Shown: positions 48,253 to 57,747, counted from the first letter of the stretch. The stretch: 64,000 nt of DNA from Saccharibacillus deserti (GCF_013618475.1 NZ_JABJVN010000002.1:248001-312000), one strand, 5' to 3'. Numbers and translations are program-made. Notes: generated by a model from the letters alone, not told the origin.

Positions 48253-50352
48253 ATGGGAATCGGTTCTTGGGCGGGGCTCTGGTTTGCACTGGGGATTCCG
48301 GTCATCATCATCATGTATTTGTTCAAACGCAAGTTTATCGACACTCCGGTTTCCAGTCATTTGTTATGGCGGAGGGCGCTGGAAAATACCGAAGCGAACC
48401 GTCCCTGGCAGAAGCTGCGCAGCCGTCTGCTGATGTGGCTGCAGCTGCTGGCGGCGGCTCTGCTCGCTTTTGCGCTGATGCGGCCTTTTCTGTGGACGGA
48501 AGCCGGAAGCGGGGGGCATACGATCGTAGTGGCCGACGTTTCGGCAAGCATGAATGCCCGTTACCCTGCGGGGCCAGGCGGCGATTCGCTTGAAGCTTCC
48601 GCCGCGGCGGCAACGAGGCTCGATGAGATGAAGCGCAGCATTCTGGCGGATACGCGGCAGTCGGGAAGCGGGCTAACGCTGATCCGGATGGGAGGCAGTC
48701 CCCAGGTTGTCGAATCGGGCGCTTCGGACCGGACATCCTGGGAACGTGCAGTCGAATCGCTGTCGGCCGATTACGGCCGGACCGCTTACCGCGAAGCGAT
48801 CTCGCTCGCGTCGGCGGTGGCCGAAGGGCAGGAAGAGGCCCGAATCGTCGTCTATACGGATGCGCAGTGGAATGAGCGTACGGACGATCTGCCGGTTTCG
48901 GCGCCGATCGAAGTGCGCCGGATCGACGGAGCGGGCTACCGCAACGCGGCGGTCGAACAGTTCGGGACGGACGGGAGCGGCCGGTTCGTCGGCGTTATCG
49001 CGAACACCGGCAGCGCGGCGCTCGAACTTCGGGCGGAACTGTCCGGGGACGGACGCCGGCTGGCGGAAGAGAGTCTGAAGCTTGCGCCGGGCCAGCGGAA
49101 GACGGTCACGTTCGGCGCAGCGGAAAAGGCCGACGTATACCGGTTGGGCCTTGCGGATGCGCCGGACGATTATGCGGCGGACGATGACGCTTTCGCTTTT
49201 GCGGAAACGGGCGGTACGGTAAAGGTACTGCTGCTGTCGGACGGCAATTTGTTTCTGGAAAAAGCGCTGCGGCTCTCGGGGGCCGAAGTGACCCGCTTCG
49301 ATCTGTCGGGCGGCGCGCCCACAGCGCAGAGTGCGGAAAATACATCCGGAAATTCGGAAAACGCAAACGGAACAGACGCGGGAACAACGGAAAAAGCAGC
49401 GCCTCCGCTGCCGGAAATCCGGCCGGATCTGGTGGTGGTCGAAGGCCAGCTTCCGTCCGCCCTGCAGAGCGGCGAATGGAAACGGCTGCTGGCCGGCGCT
49501 GCGGTCTGGACGATCGGCGGCGCACAGGATACGCAGCAGCCGGCCGGGCGGCGGGTGGAAGTATCCGCGCACCCGGTTACCCGGTATTTGACGCTCAGCG
49601 AACCGTATTTCGGTCCGCTGACCCGGGACAAGCCGGCCGGACTGACGCCGGTCATGAAGATTGAAGAACGCCCGGCTATCGCGGCGGGCATGGAGAACGG
49701 CCGGCGCGCCCTGTGGTTCGGTTTCGATCTGCAGAGCGGCGACCTGCCGCTAAACAGCGAATTCCCGGTACTGGTCAGCAACGCGGTCACTTGGTTGTCC
49801 GGCGGCCGCGGAGGGGGTCTCGGCCGCGTCGTATCCGGGGCGGCCGTGGATGTGCCGATTGTGCCGGGCGCTGAAGACGCCGTCTGGCGTCCTCTGCAGG
49901 GACTCGCGTTCGCAGCCGGAGCCAAGATGATCGAAGCCGAAAAAGGAGTAAAAGCCGCAGGCGGATCGACGGAAAGCGAAGCGGGTTCGAACGAGCGGCC
50001 CGGTGCTTCGGAGCCTGCCGGGAACGCGGCGGGATCTTCGACGCTTCCCAGTTCTTCGCAGCCGGCTCCCCCGGTTCCGGGTTTGTATGCTTTTGAACAA
50101 ACGGGCCGCGGACTCGGCGACGCTCCGGTCTATCTGCTTGATGTACGGCCGGATGCGTCGGAGTCTGCGGCACCCGCCGGAGAAAATCCGATATTCGGCG
50201 GTGCTGCGGTCGATTCGGACGGAGCGGCGCCCGACCGGGCGGCGTCCGGAGACAATCGGGGGCGCTTTGCCCTTACGGCTCTGCTGGCGGCGCTGATCGC
50301 CGCGATTATGCTGACGGAATGGGGGGTGTACCGACGTGGGCGTTCAATTTGA
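48253..50352 (+). CDS. BatA-like membrane protein with VWA domain
   Basis: A 699-residue protein. ATG 48253 follows AAGGAGG (48238-48244). The N-terminus (GLWFALGIPVIIIMYLFKRKF ... LWRRALENTEANRPWQKLRS) is the BatA/aerotolerance domain with two membrane helices. A VWA domain follows (about 90-240; VVADVSASMN), then beta domains, and a single C-terminal membrane helix (FALTALLAALIAAIMLTEWGVY). The middle (about 560-620) is Ser/Gly/Ala-rich. Its end overlaps the next gene by 17 bp. Function as MoxR partner is inferred. Confidence 0.82.
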   Translation: MGIGSWAGLWFALGIPVIIIMYLFKRKFIDTPVSSHLLWRRALENTEANRPWQKLRSRLLMWLQLLAAALLAFALMRPFLWTEAGSGGHTIVVADVSASMNARYPAGPGGDSLEASAAAATRLDEMKRSILADTRQSGSGLTLIRMGGSPQVVESGASDRTSWERAVESLSADYGRTAYREAISLASAVAEGQEEARIVVYTDAQWNERTDDLPVSAPIEVRRIDGAGYRNAAVEQFGTDGSGRFVGVIANTGSAALELRAELSGDGRRLAEESLKLAPGQRKTVTFGAAEKADVYRLGLADAPDDYAADDDAFAFAETGGTVKVLLLSDGNLFLEKALRLSGAEVTRFDLSGGAPTAQSAENTSGNSENANGTDAGTTEKAAPPLPEIRPDLVVVEGQLPSALQSGEWKRLLAGAAVWTIGGAQDTQQPAGRRVEVSAHPVTRYLTLSEPYFGPLTRDKPAGLTPVMKIEERPAIAAGMENGRRALWFGFDLQSGDLPLNSEFPVLVSNAVTWLSGGRGGGLGRVVSGAAVDVPIVPGAEDAVWRPLQGLAFAAGAKMIEAEKGVKAAGGSTESEAGSNERPGASEPAGNAAGSSTLPSSSQPAPPVPGLYAFEQTGRGLGDAPVYLLDVRPDASESAAPAGENPIFGGAAVDSDGAAPDRAASGDNRGRFALTALLAALIAAIMLTEWGVYRRGRSI

Positions 50353-53300
50353 TCATCCCTGGCTGCTGCTTCTTCTGCTTCCGCTTGCGGGATTTGCCGT
50401 ATTCGCGCTGCGGGGCCCGGCAAGGATCTCGATGTTTCGGCATCGGCTGGCCGCCTCGCTGCGGACATTGTCCCTGCTGCTGCTCGTGCTGCTGCTGGCC
50501 GGCGTGCAGCTGTACACCGTCCAGCGGGAGCACGAAGTGGTCTATGCCGTCGACCGTTCGTCCAGCGCTTCTTCCGCAGACGACGACCGGCAATGGATCG
50601 AATCTTCGCTGCGGGAAAAAGGAGCGGATGACCGATTCGCCCTGCTCTCTTTCGGCCGTGACGCTTCGGCGGAGCAGACGATGAGCGGCACTTCGCCGCT
50701 TGGGGGGCTGGATGCCGCCGTCGATGAAGATTATACGAATGTACAGCGCGCACTCCAGCTGTCTTCGGGAATGCTCGGCACCGGCGATCCGCGTATTGTG
50801 CTGATCAGCGACGGCGAAGAAAATATAGGCAGCATGATCGAGACGGGGCGTCTGTTGAAAAACAGAGGCATCGCGGTGGACGTTCTGGACAAGCCGGATC
50901 AAGTTGAGCGCGATGCCTCCGTGGACTCGCTTACCCTGCCGGGCAAGCTGTATCTCGGCGAAGCGTTTACGGTCGAAGCGCAGCTGCGCAGTACGTTCTC
51001 GGGAACAGGAGAAATCCGCCTGTACGAAGACAATGTGCAAATCGGGACGCAGACCGTTCGGGTAGAGCGCGGCGAGAACAGCGTACTGCTTCAAGGTCTG
51101 GCCAAAAAGCCGGGCCTGCACCGCTACCGGGCCGAGCTGGGCATTCCGGGCGACGGGCAGTCCGCCAACAACGCCGCGTTTGCTTTTACCCGGGTGGCCG
51201 GCAGTCCTTCCGTTCTGATCGTCGAAGGCAAGCCGGACACTTCTTCCAATATCCAAAGCGCGCTTAATGTGGGTCTGATCGATACAACCGTCATTCCGCC
51301 TTCGCTGCTGCCTTCGCAGATTGCGGATTACGCCCAATACGACAGTATTTTGTTCAACAATGTGTCGGGCGACTCGCTCGGACAAGCCAAAATGGACGCG
51401 ATCGAAACGGCGGTCCGCAGTTACGGAATCGGCTTCATGATGAGCGGAGGCGATCAAAGCTTCGGATTGGGCGGCTACTTCGATACGCCGATCGAGCGGG
51501 CGCTGCCTGTCTCGATGGAACTGGAAGGCAAGCGGAAGATTCCCGAACTCGGCCTGATTCTGGTGATCGACCGATCGGGCAGTATGAGCGGCAGCAAGAT
51601 CGAGCTGGCCAAAGAAGCGGCTATGCGTACCGTAGAGCTCATGCGGGCCAAAGACACGGTAGGCGTCGTCGCTTTCGACGATGCGCCCTGGTGGGTCGTC
51701 GAGCCGAAGAAGCTGACCGACAAAGAAGACGTGCTGCAGCAGATCCAGTCGATTCCGAGCGGAGGCGGAACGAACATCTATCCGGCGATGGCCTCCGCGG
51801 GCGAAGCGATCCAAAAGATCGATGCGCAGCGCAAACATATTATTCTGCTGACGGACGGACAGTCCGCAGGCGGAGGGAATTACGACGAACTGCTTGCGGA
51901 ATTGGGCGAAGGCAACGTCACCGCATCGAGCGTGGCCGTCGGTTCGGACGCGGACCGCGGCCTGCTTAAACGGATCGCGGAGCTGGGCAAAGGCCGATTC
52001 TACGACGTGCAGGACGAAACAACGCTGCCTGCGATCTTCAGCCGCGAAGCGGTGCTGCTCGCCCGGACCTATGTCGTCGACAAGCCGTTTACCCCGGCGG
52101 TGGCGGATGCGGGAGACTGGGCGGGGCTGTTTGCGGAAGGTCTTCCGCAGATTAACGGCTATGTCGCGGCGAGCGCCAAACCGTCGGCGCAGACGGCGCT
52201 GGTCAGTCCCGAACCCGATCCGCTGCTGGTCAAATGGCAGTACGGTTCCGGTCGAAGCGTGGCCTGGACAAGCGATCTGACCGGGGAATGGTCGGGGCAG
52301 TGGGTATCTTGGGAGAAGTTTGCCAATGTATTGACCCAGACCGTCAAATGGACGTTCCCGCAGTTTGCCGCTTCGCCGTACCGGATCGAAACGGCAATGA
52401 GCGAGGGAGGCACCGAGCTCAGCGTGACGGCTGCGCAGCAGGGAAACAGCACGCTTCCCGGCGAGCTGCTCGCTTCGGTCGGAGGCGACGAAACCGGAGG
52501 AAGCAAACCGGTGAAGCTGGTGCAGACCGCTCCGGGGCACTATACCGGCATCCTGCCGGTGAGCGATCCCGGCGCCTACCTGCTTAATCTGTCGCCTGCC
52601 GACAGCGAAGAAGCGGCCGGTCTTCCGGCCGCGACAGGCACGGGTCTGGTTATCCCCTACTCGCCGGAATACCGTATCGCTTCCGCTTCCGACCAGGGAG
52701 CGCAGCGCCTCGCGGAGCTGGCGCAGCTGACCGGAGGGCGCGTCCTCTCCTGGGACGATCCGGCTGCGGTCTACGCGCAGCCGGCCGCCCCGCACAAACA
52801 AATGCGGGATTGGACTTCGCTGCTGCTGGCCGCCGTGCTGGCCTTGTGGATCGCGGATATCGCGATCCGCCGCCTGGCCGTTCCCTGGGAACGGGTCGCC
52901 GCCGTACTGGCGGCTCCGTTCACGGCGGCCGGCCGGCGCAGCTTCGCCGCAGACAGCGAAGCCGCTCCCGCGGAGGACGGCGCGCTTGCGCGCCTGACCG
53001 CCGCCAAGCGGCGGAGCACGGGCTTCCGCGGCGGCGAGAAACGCGCCGCCGAGAACGCCGCCGCGCCGCCGCAGGGCGCGGCCGACCGGGCCGCCAAGCG
53101 GCCGGCCGAGGCTCCCCGCGCCGAAGGCGGGGAGCCGGGGTCCGCGGCAGGCGGGGGCATCGCCTCCGCCGTGGACCGCGTCCGCGCGGAGCGCGGCGCC
53201 GGCCAAGCGCAGCCGACCGACCGCTCCGCCGGCATGGCGGGCGCGCGAAGCGCAGCGCCGGGAGCCGCGGGCGAAGCCTCCCGCGGCGGCTCGAAGCCGC

Positions 53301-53407
53301 CTTCTGCGGCTTCGAAGCGGCCGGATCGGCCGGAGAACGACGCGCCGGCTGGCGGCGGCAGCGCCATGGAGCGGCTGCTGGCCGCCAAGAAGCGCAGCGG
53401 ACGCTAA
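50336..53407 (+). CDS. Large membrane protein with VWA and GATase1-like domains
   Basis: A 1023-residue protein with a GTG start after GGGGGG. Two N-terminal membrane helices enclose the loop. VVYAVDRSSSASS is a first, degenerate VWA strand. A GATase1-like part (about 285-395, SVLIVEGKPDTSSNIQSALN) is followed by a full VWA domain (about 400-575) with the intact metal site DRSGSMSGSK. Beta domains and a membrane helix (about 825-845) follow. The last about 170 residues are a low-complexity Ala/Arg/Gly/Pro tail on the cytoplasmic side. It resembles proteins annotated as VWA/glutamine amidotransferase in Paenibacillus. Last gene of the operon. Confidence 0.8.
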   Translation: MGVQFDHPWLLLLLLPLAGFAVFALRGPARISMFRHRLAASLRTLSLLLLVLLLAGVQLYTVQREHEVVYAVDRSSSASSADDDRQWIESSLREKGADDRFALLSFGRDASAEQTMSGTSPLGGLDAAVDEDYTNVQRALQLSSGMLGTGDPRIVLISDGEENIGSMIETGRLLKNRGIAVDVLDKPDQVERDASVDSLTLPGKLYLGEAFTVEAQLRSTFSGTGEIRLYEDNVQIGTQTVRVERGENSVLLQGLAKKPGLHRYRAELGIPGDGQSANNAAFAFTRVAGSPSVLIVEGKPDTSSNIQSALNVGLIDTTVIPPSLLPSQIADYAQYDSILFNNVSGDSLGQAKMDAIETAVRSYGIGFMMSGGDQSFGLGGYFDTPIERALPVSMELEGKRKIPELGLILVIDRSGSMSGSKIELAKEAAMRTVELMRAKDTVGVVAFDDAPWWVVEPKKLTDKEDVLQQIQSIPSGGGTNIYPAMASAGEAIQKIDAQRKHIILLTDGQSAGGGNYDELLAELGEGNVTASSVAVGSDADRGLLKRIAELGKGRFYDVQDETTLPAIFSREAVLLARTYVVDKPFTPAVADAGDWAGLFAEGLPQINGYVAASAKPSAQTALVSPEPDPLLVKWQYGSGRSVAWTSDLTGEWSGQWVSWEKFANVLTQTVKWTFPQFAASPYRIETAMSEGGTELSVTAAQQGNSTLPGELLASVGGDETGGSKPVKLVQTAPGHYTGILPVSDPGAYLLNLSPADSEEAAGLPAATGTGLVIPYSPEYRIASASDQGAQRLAELAQLTGGRVLSWDDPAAVYAQPAAPHKQMRDWTSLLLAAVLALWIADIAIRRLAVPWERVAAVLAAPFTAAGRRSFAADSEAAPAEDGALARLTAAKRRSTGFRGGEKRAAENAAAPPQGAADRAAKRPAEAPRAEGGEPGSAAGGGIASAVDRVRAERGAGQAQPTDRSAGMAGARSAAPGAAGEASRGGSKPPSAASKRPDRPENDAPAGGGSAMERLLAAKKRSGR

Positions 53408-53452
53408 AGACGCTGCCGCGGCGCAGAGCAGAGAACCGTTTGAAAGAAACAG

Positions 53453-53508
53453 ACCGCCGAGAACCTTCGCTTCCGATCGGAAGCGGCCGGGTTTTCGGCG
53501 GTTTTTGT
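53453..53508 (+). terminator. Terminator of the MoxR/VWA operon
   Basis: ACCGCCGAGAACC and GGTTTTCGGCGGT with an inner GCTTCCGATCGGAAGC stem, then TTTTT. Confidence 0.85.
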
Positions 53509-53655
53509 ATTCTTTTCGGCTGATTCGAAGGTGACATCTATCGAAAAAAGTGCCGGATTTACAAAAACCGTTTCTTTTTTTGACAAAAAAGACTGGAAAA
53601 GATCGGTCCTTCTCGCTATAAAGGAAGAAAAGGCACCAAGGAAGGAAGAGTTTCC

Positions 53656-54870
53656 ATGAAGATCGATACGAATCCTTCATCCAAACCGCTGCCCGGAACA
53701 TCGGCCAGGCTGCTGGAAATTTTATCGGTATCGGCCAAACTGGGTCTGACTTCGTTCGGCGGACCGATTGCCCATCTGGGTTATTTTCGCGAGGAATATG
53801 TGCGCAGGCGCAGCTGGCTGGATGAACGAAGTTACGCCGAACTTGTCGCGCTGTGCCAGTTTCTGCCGGGGCCGGCCAGCAGTCAGGTCGGGATCGGAAT
53901 CGGGATCGTGCGGGGAGGTCTGCTCGGCGGGTTGGCGGCCTGGATCGGATTTACGCTGCCGTCGATTCTGCTGCTGATCGCGTTTGCCGTGTTTGTCCAG
54001 CATTTCAATATAGCGGGAGCCGGCTGGATTCACGGATTGAAGATCGCCGCGGTTGCGGTCGTGGCCCAGGCACTGCTTGGGATGGGCAGAAGCCTCGCGC
54101 CGGATCGCGCACGGGCGACCTTTGCGGTGCTCGCCGCCGCAGCCGTGCTGCTGTGGCCGTCGGCTTTTATCCAGATCGCGGTCATTGCCGCGGCGGCAGC
54201 CGGAGGTCTGCTGCTCCTGCGTGCGCAGGAGCCCGATATTCCCGAGCTGTCCGTTCCGGTCGGCAGGAAGTTTGCCGTCTTCTGTCTGATCCTGTTTGCC
54301 GTACTGCTGCTGGGACTGCCGATCCTGCGCGCTTCGGGAAGCGGAATCGGGCTGGGATTGGCCGACGGTTTCTACCGGGCGGGGGCACTGGTATTCGGCG
54401 GCGGACATGTGGTGCTGCCTCTGCTTGAACGGGAAGTCGTTCCGACGGGCTGGATCGGCGCAGGCGACTTTTTGGCCGGTTATGGAGCGGCGCAGGCCGT
54501 TCCCGGCCCGCTGTTTACGTTCGGGGCTTATCTGGGCTGGATGATCGGCGGCCTGAAAGGGGCATTGATCGGTACGGTCGCCATTTTTCTGCCCGCTTTT
54601 CTGTTGATCGCCGGTACTCTGCCTTTTTGGAGCACGCTGCGGCAGAATAGAAGGGTCCAGCAAGCTCTGCTTGGAGTCAATGCGGCGGTCGTCGGCATTC
54701 TGCTGGCTGCCCTGTACGATCCTCTTTGGACTTCGACCATCCGTTCGGCTGTGGATTTCGCAGGAGCGGCGGGATTGTTTGCACTGCTTGTGTTCTGGAA
54801 AACGCCGCCCTGGATCGTGGTGGCGCTTGGAGCGGCGGGCGGATGGATACCGGGGATGTTTTACGGATAG
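53656..54870 (+). CDS. chrA: Chromate/anion transporter ChrA (two-domain)
   Basis: A 404-residue membrane protein of the long-chain CHR family, made of two homologous halves. GLTSFGGPIAHLGYFREEYV begins the first half and YRAGALVFGGGHVVLPLLE the second; FLPGPASSQVGIGIG and AVPGPLFTFGAYLG are the matching PGP motifs. Such proteins expel chromate or transport sulfate; chromate export is likely but not shown. AAGGAAG before the ATG. No chrB-like regulator is adjacent. Confidence 0.93.
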   Translation: MKIDTNPSSKPLPGTSARLLEILSVSAKLGLTSFGGPIAHLGYFREEYVRRRSWLDERSYAELVALCQFLPGPASSQVGIGIGIVRGGLLGGLAAWIGFTLPSILLLIAFAVFVQHFNIAGAGWIHGLKIAAVAVVAQALLGMGRSLAPDRARATFAVLAAAAVLLWPSAFIQIAVIAAAAAGGLLLLRAQEPDIPELSVPVGRKFAVFCLILFAVLLLGLPILRASGSGIGLGLADGFYRAGALVFGGGHVVLPLLEREVVPTGWIGAGDFLAGYGAAQAVPGPLFTFGAYLGWMIGGLKGALIGTVAIFLPAFLLIAGTLPFWSTLRQNRRVQQALLGVNAAVVGILLAALYDPLWTSTIRSAVDFAGAAGLFALLVFWKTPPWIVVALGAAGGWIPGMFYG

Positions 54871-54923
54871 CGGTTTTCGGTTCGGATCCGGCGGAAATAT
54901 GGACGGAAATAGACATTCCAAAA

Positions 54924-54960
54924 AGAGCGGACCCCATGATTGCGGCCGCTCTCTTTTTTT
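54924..54960. terminator. Terminator between chrA and the small minus-strand gene
   Basis: AGAGCGG (54924-54930) pairs with CCGCTCT (54946-54952), then a T run; A4 stands on the left side for the other strand. Confidence 0.7.
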
Positions 54961-54972
54961 GGAGTATTCGTA

Positions 54973-55185
54973 TTAACGTCTCAGCTCGTAGAATTCGCAC
55001 TGCTGCCGGTCGTAATAATCGAGATCGCTGACGCTCGACTGGACCGCGACCATGGAAGAGTCAAACCGGATAATCAGCCCTCCCGGGTTGATCATCTCGT
55101 CGTCGCGGAATACCCGGACGGTTCTTTCCTGCTCCAGGGTTTCCTGGAAATCCGTATCCGTTTCGAGCCTTCGGTTGGTAGCCAT
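54973..55185 (-). CDS. Small conserved hypothetical protein
   Basis: A 70-residue acidic protein with GAGGAGG before the ATG. It has no membrane segment, signal or known motif. The middle (GGLIIRFDSSMVAVQSSVSDL) suggests a small beta sheet. I do not recognise the family. Single gene, convergent with chrA. Confidence 0.65.
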   Translation of the reverse strand: MATNRRLETDTDFQETLEQERTVRVFRDDEMINPGGLIIRFDSSMVAVQSSVSDLDYYDRQQCEFYELRR

Positions 55186-55353
55186 GTCCGTCCTCCTCTC
55201 GGTATCGGTTCTTGTTTTGCTGCGCGGGCATATGAAGTTATTTTAACACAAAACAAAACGGGAAGAACGATGCACCGGCCGATTGTCGAAGTCGAGCAGA
55301 GACCAAGCGCCTCTATTTTTGTCGAAACCCCTTTCGGTCGGGCCAATAGCGCG

Positions 55354-55359
55354 TATAAT
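55354..55359 (+). promoter_or_regulatory. -10 element of the hydrolase gene
   Basis: TATAAT at 55354-55359, 39 bp before the start; the -35 is poor (CTTTCG at 55331-55336). Confidence 0.4.
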
Positions 55360-55398
55360 AAAACGGAAGCAGGAAGCGAATTTCAGGAGGGTGAACGA

Positions 55399-56202
55399 AT
55401 GAATGCCGTAATATTATGGCCGGACGGCGCACCGGACGCTGCCGGAACGACCGATGAAGACGTGCCTGCGATTTTTCCTTATCTGGTGGAAGGAGGAGGC
55501 CGGGCGGCCGTAATCGTTTGCCCGGGCGGCGGATATGAGTTTCGCGCCGATCACGAAGGAGAGCCGATTGCGCTCTGGCTGAACACGCTGGGAATCTCGG
55601 CTTTCGTTCTGCGCTACCGCGTGGCTCCTTACCGGTATCCGAGCGCGCTGTCGGATGTTCAGCGCGCCGTGCGCACGGTGCGTCACCGTGCGGAAGAGTT
55701 TGGCGTCGATCCCGACCGCCTCGGCGTACTGGGCTTCTCGGCCGGCGGACATCTGGCTTCGACGGCCGGGACGCTGCATGATGCGGGAACTGCGGATGCG
55801 ACCGATCCGATCGAACGGTATTCCAGCCGGCCGGATCTGCTGATGCTGTGCTATCCGGTGATTACGCTGAGCGAACCTTATACCCATGAAGGATCGCGTA
55901 CGGCGCTGCTGGGTGCGGATGCATCGCCTGCGGACATCGATGCGCTGTCGAGCGAACGCAATGTGACTGCGGATACGCCGCCGACTTTCCTGTGGCACAC
56001 TTCTGAAGACGGTCTTGTTCCGGTAGAGAACAGCCTGTGGTTCGCTTCGGCTCTCGGGCGCAGCGGCGTGCCGTTCGATCTGCATGTCTATGCTCTCGGC
56101 GGACACGGTATGGGGATGGCCGGCGGGGATGAGCATGTCCGTCATTGGACAGGCCAATGCGCATCGTGGTTAAAACTCAACGGATTTGCCGACCGGGTGT
56201 GA
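55399..56202 (+). CDS. Alpha/beta hydrolase (acetylesterase-like)
   Basis: A 267-residue soluble enzyme starting at ATG 55399 after CAGGAGG. The oxyanion-hole loop is VCPGGGYEFRADHEGEPIA, the nucleophile elbow GFSAGGHL has Ser114, the acid is Asp in HTSEDGLVPV and the base is His in GGHGMG. It matches the family of xylan/cephalosporin acetylesterase-like hydrolases that often sit with glycosidases. Cytosolic. Substrate not known; deacetylation of oligosaccharides is likely. Confidence 0.88.
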   Translation: MNAVILWPDGAPDAAGTTDEDVPAIFPYLVEGGGRAAVIVCPGGGYEFRADHEGEPIALWLNTLGISAFVLRYRVAPYRYPSALSDVQRAVRTVRHRAEEFGVDPDRLGVLGFSAGGHLASTAGTLHDAGTADATDPIERYSSRPDLLMLCYPVITLSEPYTHEGSRTALLGADASPADIDALSSERNVTADTPPTFLWHTSEDGLVPVENSLWFASALGRSGVPFDLHVYALGGHGMGMAGGDEHVRHWTGQCASWLKLNGFADRV

Positions 56203-56232
56203 CCGGACGGAGTCGGACCGCATTTGTACAGC

Positions 56233-56276
56233 AAGAAGGCCCCGCCAAGAAGCGGACCGCCTTCTTCTTTTTTTGC
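56233..56276 (+). terminator. Terminator after the hydrolase gene
   Basis: AAGAAGGC (56233-56240) and GCCTTCTT (56259-56266), then CTTTTTTTT. Confidence 0.85.
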
Positions 56277-56566
56277 CGGCATAAGTGTGGAAAGGTTCTT
56301 GTTTTGCGCTGCGCATTTTTTGCGAAATGGTGATTCAGCAAAATTCGGACAGGTGAATGAACAGTGAAAAGGAGGTGGAAACGTTTCCTGCAAAAGAAGG
56401 GAAACATTCGATTCGAGGGTATTCCTGACAGCGGCACCAATACAAAAAACAAATTGGAACCGCTTACCTGTTCTTATTTTGACGGAACGCCCGGTTTTAC
56501 TGCCATGACGAGTCCATTCGTTCCCGGAAAGCGGTTTTTCGTTTTGCGAATTTCAAAAAAACCGTA
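56277..56566. other. Intergenic stretch with an orphan palindrome
   Basis: About 290 bp without a supported gene. It contains GGAAACGTTTCC (56377-56388), a perfect 12-bp palindrome like the one at 56644-56655, directly after AAGGAGG. Confidence 0.5.
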
Positions 56567-56595
56567 TTGACACTTCTAATATTCGGGTTTATGAT
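56567..56595 (+). promoter_or_regulatory. Sigma-A promoter of the lacI-type gene
   Basis: TTGACA (56567-56572) and TATGAT (56590-56595), spacer 17 bp. Confidence 0.85.
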
Positions 56596-56599
56596 GTGT

Positions 56600-56655
56600 A
56601 TCGAAACGATTCGACGAGCTTAGAAAGCGTTTCCTGAATTGCGGGAAACGTTTCC
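56600..56655. promoter_or_regulatory. Operator cluster of the LacI-type regulator / CcpA
   Basis: ATCGAAACGATTCG (56600-56613) lies just behind the -10 and recurs at 57885-57898. AGAAAGCGTTTCCT (56622-56635) fits a cre (CcpA) site. GGAAACGTTTCC (56644-56655) is a perfect palindrome. All are LacI-family-like dyads with a central CG. Confidence 0.7.
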
Positions 56656-56736
56656 TATGAATTTCAAACGTTCATGGAGGCACCGGCTTGCGAAGTCTTA
56701 CAGACGTTCTACAACCGAGGTGAAGCGGCAAACGAG

Positions 56737-57747
56737 ATGAACATCAAGGACATTGCGAAAATTTCCGGCGTGGGCATATCTACGGTATCGAGAGTGCTCA
56801 ACAACAGCGGCGTAGTCAGCGATACGACCCGTGCCAGGGTGCTGTCTGTGGTCAAGAAGTACAATTATGTGCCCAACAGCAACGCACGCAACCTGAAGAA
56901 GATCCAGTCCAACACGATCGCATTGATGGTGAAAGGCATTTCCAATCCCTTTTTCGCCAACATGATCAAGGAAGTCGAACGTCAGGTGCATCTCCGGGGC
57001 TGCCCGCTGATGATTCAGCAGGTTGAAGACGGAGTGGATGAAGTCGGTGCGGCCATGCAGCTCATCAAGGAAAAGAATCTGTACGGCGTCATTTTTATGG
57101 GCGGGACGTACGATCATTCCGAAGAAGAGTTCCGGCAGCTCGGCGTCCCTTTTGTCCTGACCACGATCACCACCTTGAAGGACGTTGATCCGTCCGCTTT
57201 TTCCAGCGTATCGATCGACGATGTGCAGAGCGCCTACAAAGCGACAAGCTATCTGATTTCGCTGGGGCATCGCCACATCTGTTTTCTGGCCCGATTTCCT
57301 TTCCGGGAGAATACGATCGGCAGCCGACGGCTGCTTGGTTACAAGAAAGCGCTTGAAGAGCACGGAATCGAATACGATCCGGCGCTCGTTGAAGATTGCG
57401 AGTACGCGCCGAGCTTCGGCTTCGCGGCCGCCAAACGCCTGCTGAACAAAAATCTGGGCGTTACGGCCATGTTCGCCGCTTCGGACGCGATTGCGATTGG
57501 CGCCGCGAAAGCGGTTCTCTCCTCCGGCCTGTCCATTCCTGGCGATGTTTCGGTCGTCGGATTCGACGGCATCGAAATGGCGGAATACTATCATCCGTCG
57601 CTCGATACCGTCAGTCAGCCGGGAGTCGAAATGGCCCATGTCAGCGTCGAGATTTTGTTCGATCTGATTGCGGGAGAGACGGCGAACCGACATGTGGTAT
57701 TCGAATCCATGCTCGTCAAGCGCGGCTCCAGCCGGAAGATCAATTGA
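56737..57747 (+). CDS. LacI-family transcriptional regulator
   Basis: A 336-residue regulator. ATG 56737 puts the helix-turn-helix (MNIKDIAKISGVGISTVSRVLNNSG) at the very N-terminus, as in the family; an ATG 21 codons upstream adds residues without homology. The hinge and sugar-binding domain follow (NTIALMVKGISNPFFANMIK to VSVVGFDGIEMAEYYHPSL). It probably binds an oligosaccharide and controls the downstream ABC importer and GH3 genes and its own promoter through the 14-bp motif. Confidence 0.92.
   Translation: MNIKDIAKISGVGISTVSRVLNNSGVVSDTTRARVLSVVKKYNYVPNSNARNLKKIQSNTIALMVKGISNPFFANMIKEVERQVHLRGCPLMIQQVEDGVDEVGAAMQLIKEKNLYGVIFMGGTYDHSEEEFRQLGVPFVLTTITTLKDVDPSAFSSVSIDDVQSAYKATSYLISLGHRHICFLARFPFRENTIGSRRLLGYKKALEEHGIEYDPALVEDCEYAPSFGFAAAKRLLNKNLGVTAMFAASDAIAIGAAKAVLSSGLSIPGDVSVVGFDGIEMAEYYHPSLDTVSQPGVEMAHVSVEILFDLIAGETANRHVVFESMLVKRGSSRKIN

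Noticed and set aside
50306-53701. 1131-codon open frame opposite the VWA giant
   Set aside because: Same bias effect in a very GC-rich gene; Arg/Gly/His-rich without motif, and it runs through a terminator.
56364-56570. 68-codon frame before the LacI gene
   Set aside because: No ribosome site in position (the AAGGAGG is inside the frame), no similarity, and it contains the palindromic site.
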